Part shown: positions 7,100 through 11,973 of the stretch, piece after piece
Numbering within the stretch: the stretch's first letter is position 1
How the letters are laid out: the number at the start of each line of letters is the position of its first letter
NCBI GenBank assembly: GCA_905215575.1
Contig: CAJMQV010000051.1
Location: forward strand, 1-11,973
Direction: 5' to 3'
From: an uncultured bacterium
GTDB taxonomy: Bacteria; Bacteroidota; Bacteroidia; Bacteroidales; Bacteroidaceae
Length of the DNA stretch: 11,973 nt
Notes under the pieces: model-generated
Databases searched by the model: none
What the model saw: only the letters and a program-made list of their open reading frames with translations
Told to the model about the DNA's origin: nothing
Translations under genes and position numbers: made by a program

Positions 7100-8238
7100 A
7101 ATATTATCTGATAGCTGGAGAAGCCAGCGGCGATTTGCATGGCGGACAGTTGATGAAAGCCTTGAAAGAGCATGATTCTGCCGCTGAATTCCGTTATTTT
7201 GGAGGAGATGAGATGCAAGGACAGGGAGGAACCCTCGTGCGTCATTATAAGGACACGGCTTATATGGGTTTCATCCCCGTGTTGCTGCATTTGCGTCAAA
7301 TCTTCCGGAATATGGATTTGTGTAAGCAGGATATTGTAAAGTGGCAGCCCGATGTGGTGATTCTTATTGATTATCCCGGCTTTAATCTGTCTGTTGCGGA
7401 GTATTTGAAGAAGAACACCACGATTCCGGTTTACTATTACATCGCTCCGAAGATATGGGCTTGGAAAGAGCATCGCATCAAGAATATCCGTCGCGATGTG
7501 GACGAACTGTTTTCTATCCTGCCTTTTGAAATTGAATTTTTTGAGCAGAAGCATCATTATCCCATTCATTATGTGGGAAATCCGTCGTTGGACGAAGTGC
7601 ATGAATTCCTGGCGCAGCATCCGGATGATCCGGAAGGTTTTCGTAAGGAATACGGGTTGGACGACCGCCCGATTATCGCTCTTCTGGCCGGAAGCCGCAA
7701 GCAGGAAATCAAAGACAATCTGCCGATGATGGCGCAAGTAGCTTTGGAGCATGCCGCCGATTACCAGATTGTGCTGGCCGGTGCTCCTAATATTGATCTG
7801 TCTTACTATCGCCAATATATAAATGAGGGACAGATCCGTATCCTTACCGGTTGTACTTATCGCATATTGCAGCACTCTGCCGTAGCTTTGGTCACCTCCG
7901 GAACAGCGACTTTGGAGACGGCTTTGTTCCGTGTGCCGCAGGTTGTCTGCTACTATACCGCTTGCGGAAAACTCGTTTCGCAGTTGCGGAAACTTTTTTT
8001 GAAGGTACCCTTTGTGTCTTTGGTAAACCTGATTACCGGTGATGAAGTGGTGCCCGAACTGGTTGCCGACCAGATGAACCCCGAACGTCTGCGCCGTGAG
8101 CTTCAAGGGATTCTGCCCGGAGGAGCGCAACGTGAAGCTCAGCTTGCTGGTTATCAGCGTATGCTGTCCCGTTTGGGAGAACCGGGAGCTCCAGACCGTG
8201 CAGCCCGTGAGATGATACAACTCCTGAGAAAAGAATAG
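7096..8238 (+). CDS. lpxB: Lipid-A-disaccharide synthase
   Basis: This 380-residue GT19 glycosyltransferase joins UDP-2,3-diacylglucosamine and lipid X to make the tetra-acyl disaccharide of lipid A. It acts on the inner face of the cytoplasmic membrane. Seen motifs are GEASGD (8-13), FGGDEM (35-40), LIDYPGFNL (90-98, with D92), IAPKIWAWKEHRI (116-128), the nucleotide-binding GSRKQEI (199-205) and TSGTATLETAL (267-277). Length is typical of the family. It shares an ATGA overlap with surE and ends 97 bases before the convergent cdsA stop, with a terminator between. The C terminus (about 325-375) is more Arg/Gly-rich and less conserved. Confidence 0.97.
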   Translation: MKYYLIAGEASGDLHGGQLMKALKEHDSAAEFRYFGGDEMQGQGGTLVRHYKDTAYMGFIPVLLHLRQIFRNMDLCKQDIVKWQPDVVILIDYPGFNLSVAEYLKKNTTIPVYYYIAPKIWAWKEHRIKNIRRDVDELFSILPFEIEFFEQKHHYPIHYVGNPSLDEVHEFLAQHPDDPEGFRKEYGLDDRPIIALLAGSRKQEIKDNLPMMAQVALEHAADYQIVLAGAPNIDLSYYRQYINEGQIRILTGCTYRILQHSAVALVTSGTATLETALFRVPQVVCYYTACGKLVSQLRKLFLKVPFVSLVNLITGDEVVPELVADQMNPERLRRELQGILPGGAQREAQLAGYQRMLSRLGEPGAPDRAAREMIQLLRKE

Positions 8239-8252
8239 TCCACACATATATT

Positions 8253-8315
8253 AAACCGAAAGAAAGCTCATATCCATACTTATAAAGAGTAAAGATATGA
8301 GCTTTCTTTCGGTTT
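8253..8315. terminator. Bidirectional terminator between lpxB and cdsA
   Basis: Bases 8253-8274 and 8294-8315 are perfect 22-base reverse complements around a 19-base AT-rich loop. The plus-strand side ends in a T-rich tract (GGTTTTTATTTTTG), the form expected for ending lpxB. On the minus strand the stem is followed by TTTAATATATG, which could end cdsA transcripts. It fills the convergent gap almost exactly. Confidence 0.9.
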
Positions 8316-8334
8316 TTATTTTTGTAATAATGCT

Positions 8335-9189
8335 TTAGAACAATGTAATGGTATACAGATAGATTACCGCTGCCGGAATGGCAAGCAGAGAACTGTCAAA
8401 GCGGTCGAGCATACCGCCGTGTCCCGGCAGAATATTACCGCTATCCTTGATGCCCAACTGTCTTTTCAGCAGGCTTTCTACCAGATCGCCCCAGGTGCCG
8501 AAGATGACAACTACGAGCGACAGCCCCAACCACTCCCATCGGTTCAGACTGGCATCCATGGCCAACAGCTGGGAACAGCCTACGGCTACGAGCAAACCTC
8601 CGAAGAAACCTTCCCACGACTTCTTGGGAGAAATGCTGGGGAACAGTCTGTTTTTGCCGAACAGCGAGCCGAAACAATAGGCACCGGTGTCACTAAGCCA
8701 GAGGAATATGAAGATCGAGAGCGGCAGAAAACCGTTGTAGTTGATGCTTTCTGTGGCCAATACGTCCGGTTGGGTGGTGAAGGCCAGGACACTCAGCAGG
8801 GAGAAGGGCAGCGCCACATACATTTGTCCCAGCATGGTGAAAGCCCAGTTGCTGATCGGAGATTTGCGCTTCAGATACAGTTCGCTGATGAGCAGATAGA
8901 TGATAGACAGCAGATAGGGGATAAATACGGCCGGCGGAGTGATGTTACTGCAATAACCGAAGAAGGCTAAGAACAGATAAGCTGCTGCGGCGGTGCTGAT
9001 AAATGTGTTTACGGTTACATGCTCCTGTTTGTTCACAATGTGGGTATACTCCCATACCGAGAGAGCGGTTATGATACAAAACAGCAGGCAGAAGGTGAGC
9101 GGTCCGTAAAGGAAGCCACCTACAATGACGGCCACGAAGATGATACCCGTCAGTGTGCGCAATATTAGATTCTTAATTTTATCCGTCAT
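8335..9189 (-). CDS. cdsA: Phosphatidate cytidylyltransferase
   Basis: This 284-residue integral membrane enzyme makes CDP-diacylglycerol from phosphatidic acid and CTP, the branch point of phospholipid synthesis. The C-terminal family signature is complete at 239-265: SLLKR, then KDSG, LPGHGGMLDR and a final Asp. LSDTGAY (165-171) and SPKKSWEGFFGG (187-198) are further conserved segments. Several hydrophobic helices span the protein, including about 12-40, 60-77, 85-102, 155-175, 195-212, 218-232 and 265-282. It starts 55 bases after the ftsH stop, with a hairpin in between, and probably continues the rsfS-ftsH transcript. No separate promoter box was seen in that gap. Confidence 0.96.
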   Translation of the reverse strand: MTDKIKNLILRTLTGIIFVAVIVGGFLYGPLTFCLLFCIITALSVWEYTHIVNKQEHVTVNTFISTAAAAYLFLAFFGYCSNITPPAVFIPYLLSIIYLLISELYLKRKSPISNWAFTMLGQMYVALPFSLLSVLAFTTQPDVLATESINYNGFLPLSIFIFLWLSDTGAYCFGSLFGKNRLFPSISPKKSWEGFFGGLLVAVGCSQLLAMDASLNRWEWLGLSLVVVIFGTWGDLVESLLKRQLGIKDSGNILPGHGGMLDRFDSSLLAIPAAVIYLYTITLF

Positions 9190-9206
9190 GATGGTTTAAA
9201 TTTTAT

Positions 9207-9236
9207 GCTCCACGCTGCCCGCAGGCGGCGTGGAGC
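9207..9236. other. GC-rich intercistronic hairpin between ftsH and cdsA
   Basis: GCTCCACGCTGCC (9207-9219) pairs with GGCGGCGTGGAGC (9224-9236) over 13 pairs, with one T-G wobble and a four-base loop CGCA. It lies 8 bases past the ftsH stop and 17 bases before the cdsA start. On the minus strand it is followed by ATAAAATTTAAACC, with no good U-tract. An attenuator, mRNA-processing site or 3' stabiliser for ftsH fits better than a full terminator. Confidence 0.6.
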
Positions 9237-9244
9237 TGTAACCT

Positions 9245-11320
9245 TTATTTATTTTCTTTATGGTCGGCGGTGTCTGTACTGCCGTCAGTGTTTTCTGCCG
9301 GAGTGTTTTCCGTGGTGGTCTGGTCAGGCAATTCAGCCGGTAGCGCCGGAGCTGTTTCTTCGGTTTCCGGTGCGGTGTCCAGCGCGGCTTTTTCTTCAGA
9401 CTGCTGCTGTTCTGCGTTCAGTGTGAGCAGTTCTTCGGTGCGGCTGGTCCATGGGCGCTTGCCGAAAATCTTTTCTACATCCTCGGCAAAGATCACTTCC
9501 TTCTCTACCAGCAACTGAGCCAGCTGGGCGTGTCCTTCCTTGTGTTCCAGCAACAGCGCCTTGGCGCGCTCATACTGTTCGGCAATCATGCGTTTCACCT
9601 CCTCGTCGATCAACTGGGCTGTCTTGTCAGAGTATGGCTTGCTGAAACTGTATTCGTCATTACTGTAGTAGCACAAGTTCGGCAGACGGTCGCTCATACC
9701 CATATAGGCAATCATGCCGTAAGCCTGCTTGGTGACACGTTCCAGGTCGTTCAGCGCTCCTGATGATATATGACCTACGAAAACCTCCTCGGCAGCACGT
9801 CCACCCAATGTGGCGCACATCTCGTCCAGCATCTGTTCCTTGGTGGTAATCTGTCTTTCTTCCGGCAGATACCAGGCTGCGCCCAAAGCGCGTCCGCGCG
9901 GCACAATGGTCACCTTGATCAGCGGATTGGCATATTGCAGGAACCATGAGATGGTGGCATGTCCCGCTTCGTGTAGGGCAATGGTGCGCTTCTCGTCGTT
10001 GGTCATCACCTTGGTCTTCTTCTCCAAACCGCCGATGATACGGTCTACGGCGCTCAGGAAGTCGTCCTTGCTTACTGATTTCTTGTTATGGCGCGCAGCG
10101 ATCAGAGCTGCCTCGTTACATACGTTTGCGATGTCGGCACCCGAGAATCCCGGAGTCTGGCGGGCCAGCAGGTCAATGTCTACTGTGTCGTCAATTTTCA
10201 CCGGTTTGAGGTGTACCTGGAATACTTCCTTACGTTCGTTCAGATCCGGCAGGTCAACATGAATCTGACGGTCGAATCGTCCGGCACGTAGCAGGGCCTT
10301 GTCCAGAATATCCACACGGTTGGTCGCAGCCAGAATGATCACACCGCTGTTGGTTCCGAAACCGTCCATCTCGGTGAGCAACTGGTTCAATGTGTTTTCG
10401 CGTTCGTCGTTACCACCCATGGCCGGATTCTTTCCGCGGGCTCTACCCACGGCGTCGATCTCGTCGATGAAGATGATACACGGTGATTTTTCCTTGGCCT
10501 GGCGGAACAGGTCACGCACACGGCTGGCACCCACGCCGACAAACATTTCCACAAAGTCGGAACCCGACATGGAGAAGAACGGTACGTCAGCCTCGCCGGC
10601 AACGGCCTTGGCCAAAAGAGTCTTACCTGTTCCCGGAGGGCCTACCAGCAGGGCACCTTTTGGAATCTTACCTCCCAGTTCGGTAAACTTGCCCGGGTTC
10701 TTCAGGAACTCCACGATTTCCTGCACTTCCTGTTTGGCGCTGGCCTGTCCGGCCACGTCCTTGAATGTAATGCGGGTTCCTTCGCCTTTTTCCACCAACT
10801 TGGCTTTGCTCTTGCCCACATTGAATACGCTTCCGGCACCGCTACCTGCTCCTCCGCCCAGACGGCGCATCAGCAGGAACCATACTCCGAAGATCAGAAT
10901 GAACGGAAGCAGGTTGAAGAGCAGACCGCTTACCCAACCGCTGGAGTGCTCGTAGGCCAACTTTCCGGTAAAGTTACCGCTTTGTTGCTGCTGGTCGATA
11001 AATTCCTCCAGTTTGTCGTTCGACGGGTAGGTGATGTCCAGATACGGATTTCTTCCGGTCTGTTTTACTCCGGTCTTGAAGATATCGCGGATGAATTCCG
11101 GTTTCACATACATGCGCAGCACGCCTTCATCCTTATTGGCGATGATCTTGGATGCATATCCGCGCGTTACATATTCCTTGAATTCTGTATAAGTGGCATT
11201 CTTTGATGCGCTGCTGTCGTTACCCATTATGAACAGGTAAGCCAGAATAAGTATGATAATGCCGTAAATCCAGCTGATGTTGAACTTGGGCATATTTTTT
11301 TTCTTGTTGTCTTCTTTCAT
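9245..11320 (-). CDS. ftsH: ATP-dependent zinc metalloprotease FtsH
   Basis: This 691-residue hexameric AAA+ protease degrades unneeded or damaged membrane and cytosolic proteins. The N terminus has a transmembrane helix (about 14-33), a periplasmic domain (about 34-128) and a second helix (about 129-151). The AAA domain has Walker A GPPGTGKT (227-234), Walker B IIFIDEID (282-289, D286 and E287), the pore motif FVGVGASRVR (260-269) and the second region of homology around ATNR and GRFDRQ. The protease domain has HEAGH (450-454, with catalytic E451) and the third zinc ligand D525. Residues from about 636 form an acidic, Thr/Pro/Ala-rich, probably disordered tail. It starts 16 bases after rsfS. 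In E. coli FtsH controls LpxC and so lipid A supply; nearby lpxB and cdsA make that link suggestive only. Confidence 0.98.
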   Translation of the reverse strand: MKEDNKKKNMPKFNISWIYGIIILILAYLFIMGNDSSASKNATYTEFKEYVTRGYASKIIANKDEGVLRMYVKPEFIRDIFKTGVKQTGRNPYLDITYPSNDKLEEFIDQQQQSGNFTGKLAYEHSSGWVSGLLFNLLPFILIFGVWFLLMRRLGGGAGSGAGSVFNVGKSKAKLVEKGEGTRITFKDVAGQASAKQEVQEIVEFLKNPGKFTELGGKIPKGALLVGPPGTGKTLLAKAVAGEADVPFFSMSGSDFVEMFVGVGASRVRDLFRQAKEKSPCIIFIDEIDAVGRARGKNPAMGGNDERENTLNQLLTEMDGFGTNSGVIILAATNRVDILDKALLRAGRFDRQIHVDLPDLNERKEVFQVHLKPVKIDDTVDIDLLARQTPGFSGADIANVCNEAALIAARHNKKSVSKDDFLSAVDRIIGGLEKKTKVMTNDEKRTIALHEAGHATISWFLQYANPLIKVTIVPRGRALGAAWYLPEERQITTKEQMLDEMCATLGGRAAEEVFVGHISSGALNDLERVTKQAYGMIAYMGMSDRLPNLCYYSNDEYSFSKPYSDKTAQLIDEEVKRMIAEQYERAKALLLEHKEGHAQLAQLLVEKEVIFAEDVEKIFGKRPWTSRTEELLTLNAEQQQSEEKAALDTAPETEETAPALPAELPDQTTTENTPAENTDGSTDTADHKENK

Positions 11321-11336
11321 AAACGTGAATGTGTTA

Positions 11337-11699
11337 TTATTGTATGTCTTCTATTTTTGTGATATCGGCATCGGTCCATAGGTTTTCCAGATCGTAGAAC
11401 TCATGCGCGTCGGGGGTGAATATGTGGACAATCACATCCGTATAGTCCATGGCCACCCACTGGGCGTTGCGCAGACCATCCACGGCCGACGGTTTGGCAC
11501 CGGCCTGCTCGCGGGCAAATTTTGCCACGGATTCGGTAATGGCGGTTACGTGCGACGGAGAGTTACCCTGACAGATGATAAAATAATTGCAGATTGTTTC
11601 TTCGATGTTCTCCAGATTGACAACTGCGATGTCATATCCTTTTTTCTCTTGTATTCCTTCAATGATTTTTTCTACCAGAATGTTTTGTGATCTATACAT
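11337..11699 (-). CDS. rsfS: Ribosomal silencing factor RsfS (iojap/YbeB family)
   Basis: This 120-residue protein binds uL14 on the large ribosomal subunit and blocks subunit joining, lowering translation during starvation. The compact RsfS fold shows CNYFIICQGNSPSHV (37-51), WVAMDYTDVIVHIF (81-94) and FYDLENLW (101-108), all family hallmarks. Length is normal. It is the first gene of rsfS-ftsH-cdsA, 16 bases before ftsH. The ATG at 11699 has an A/T-rich leader and no Shine-Dalgarno. It shares a nutrient-stress theme with spoT at the other end of the window. Confidence 0.95.
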   Translation of the reverse strand: MYRSQNILVEKIIEGIQEKKGYDIAVVNLENIEETICNYFIICQGNSPSHVTAITESVAKFAREQAGAKPSAVDGLRNAQWVAMDYTDVIVHIFTPDAHEFYDLENLWTDADITKIEDIQ

Positions 11700-11738
11700 G
11701 TTTCGTTATTAATTACCTATTTATAAAATAGAACAGGG

Positions 11739-11746
11739 CAAAGATA
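11739..11746 (-). promoter_or_regulatory. -7 box of the rsfS-ftsH-cdsA operon
   Basis: The minus strand reads TATCTTTG, an exact TAnnTTTG match, about 40 bases before the rsfS ATG. A TTTG (11760-11763) sits only 13 bases further upstream, closer than the usual 19-21, and no match lies at the normal distance. The -33 element is therefore weak or absent. Confidence 0.55.
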
Positions 11747-11839
11747 CGAGATAAAGTTGCAAAAGGCTATATATTCCCCCTAAAATATCTCTGCTTTTGG
11801 ATTTTTTTGCAAAAAAAAATCATGAATATCGCCTGAATG

Positions 11840-11870
11840 AAAAAAAACTTGGAAAAAAGTTCGCCAAAAA
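11840..11870 (+). promoter_or_regulatory. Phased A-tracts upstream of the tRNA-Gln promoter
   Basis: Runs of A at 11840-11847, 11853-11858 and 11866-11870 are spaced about 12 bases centre to centre and end directly at the -33 TTTG. Another nine-base A-run is at 11811-11819. This is the layout of an UP-element or curved-DNA activator, as often seen before strong stable-RNA promoters. The role is inferred. Confidence 0.45.
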
Positions 11871-11901
11871 TTTGCAGTTCCAAAAAATAGTCGTACCTTT
11901 G
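11871..11901 (+). promoter_or_regulatory. Canonical Bacteroides promoter for tRNA-Gln
   Basis: TTTG (11871-11874) and TACCTTTG (11894-11901) are exact matches to the -33 and -7 elements of the Bacteroides primary sigma factor, 19 bases apart. Transcription would begin near 11905-11908, leaving a leader of about 11-14 bases before the tRNA. It is the best promoter in the window. Confidence 0.85.
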
Positions 11902-11918
11902 CATCCAGAAACAGATAA

Positions 11919-11973
11919 TGGGCTATGGTGTAATGGTAACACAACAGATTCTGGTCCTGTTTTTCTTGGTTCG
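11919..11973 (+). tRNA. tRNA-Gln(CTG), truncated by the window end
   Basis: The 5' part of a tRNA is visible. The acceptor strand is TGGGCTA (11919-11925). The D arm has GTGT (11928-11931) paired with ACAC (11939-11942) around AATGGTA. The anticodon arm runs 11944-11960 with loop TTCTGGT, so the anticodon is CTG (11951-11953) and it reads CAG glutamine codons. The T arm begins CTTGG then TTCG at the window edge. A starting U and the weak first pair fit bacterial tRNA-Gln. The base of the anticodon stem next to the loop is an A-C mismatch (11948, 11956). The remaining 3' half and acceptor strand lie outside. Confidence 0.88.

Noticed and set aside
7051..8247. A 398-codon open frame on the minus strand, antisense to lpxB
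   Set aside because: It covers lpxB and the surE end exactly opposite clear conserved motifs, has no recognisable domain, and has biased composition typical of a shadow frame.
10299..10955. A 218-codon plus-strand frame inside ftsH
   Set aside because: It is antisense to the AAA domain of FtsH, rich in Ser, Pro and Arg with no family motif.
1..11973. parS site for ParB
   Set aside because: I looked for a palindrome with a CACGTG core or near variants and found none; only half-site-like GTTTCAC inside ftsH near 9592. parS is presumably outside the window.
1..11973. Mobile elements, CRISPR arrays, toxin-antitoxin pairs or phage genes
   Set aside because: All coding space is filled by intact housekeeping genes with short spacers; no terminal inverted repeats, transposase motifs or regularly spaced repeats were seen.

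Overview
The window looks like chromosomal core DNA from a member of the Bacteroidales, probably Bacteroides or a close relative. The evidence is threefold. All ten protein genes read as Bacteroidota-type housekeeping genes. DUF5683 sits beside parAB. The promoter-like boxes match the Bacteroides primary sigma consensus (TTTG, then TAnnTTTG), and most start codons have no Shine-Dalgarno sequence. I see no insertion sequence, prophage, CRISPR array or integrase, and no sign of recent transfer.

Layout from left to right. (1) Positions 78-6118, minus strand, hold a tight five-gene run read in the order parA, parB, a DUF5683 membrane protein, an MltD-like lytic transglycosylase, and a Rel/SpoT (p)ppGpp synthetase-hydrolase. 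Gaps are 15, -4, 8 and 22 bases, so one mRNA is likely. It groups chromosome segregation, murein cleavage and stringent-response control. (2) A 201-base divergent spacer (6119-6319) holds three helically phased DnaA-box-like nonamers, a small inverted repeat and promoter-like boxes for both directions. (3) Positions 6320-8238, plus strand, hold surE and lpxB, overlapping by ATGA. (4) A near-perfect bidirectional terminator (8253-8315) separates lpxB from the convergent cdsA. (5) Positions 8335-11699, minus strand, hold rsfS, ftsH and cdsA in that transcription order, with a strong GC-rich hairpin between ftsH and cdsA. (6) A 219-base divergent spacer holds the rsfS promoter box and a textbook Bacteroides promoter with upstream A-tracts. 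That promoter drives a tRNA-Gln(CTG) gene cut by the window's right edge.

Functionally the genes cover growth control and envelope building. ParAB act in origin segregation, SpoT in alarmone balance, RsfS in ribosome silencing during starvation, LpxB in lipid A, CdsA in phospholipid precursors, FtsH in membrane proteolysis, and MltD in peptidoglycan remodelling. No new gene system is evident. The points most worth a second look are the DnaA-box-like array upstream of parA, the perfect Shine-Dalgarno in front of spoT in a lineage that rarely uses one, and the TTG start fused to the parB stop.
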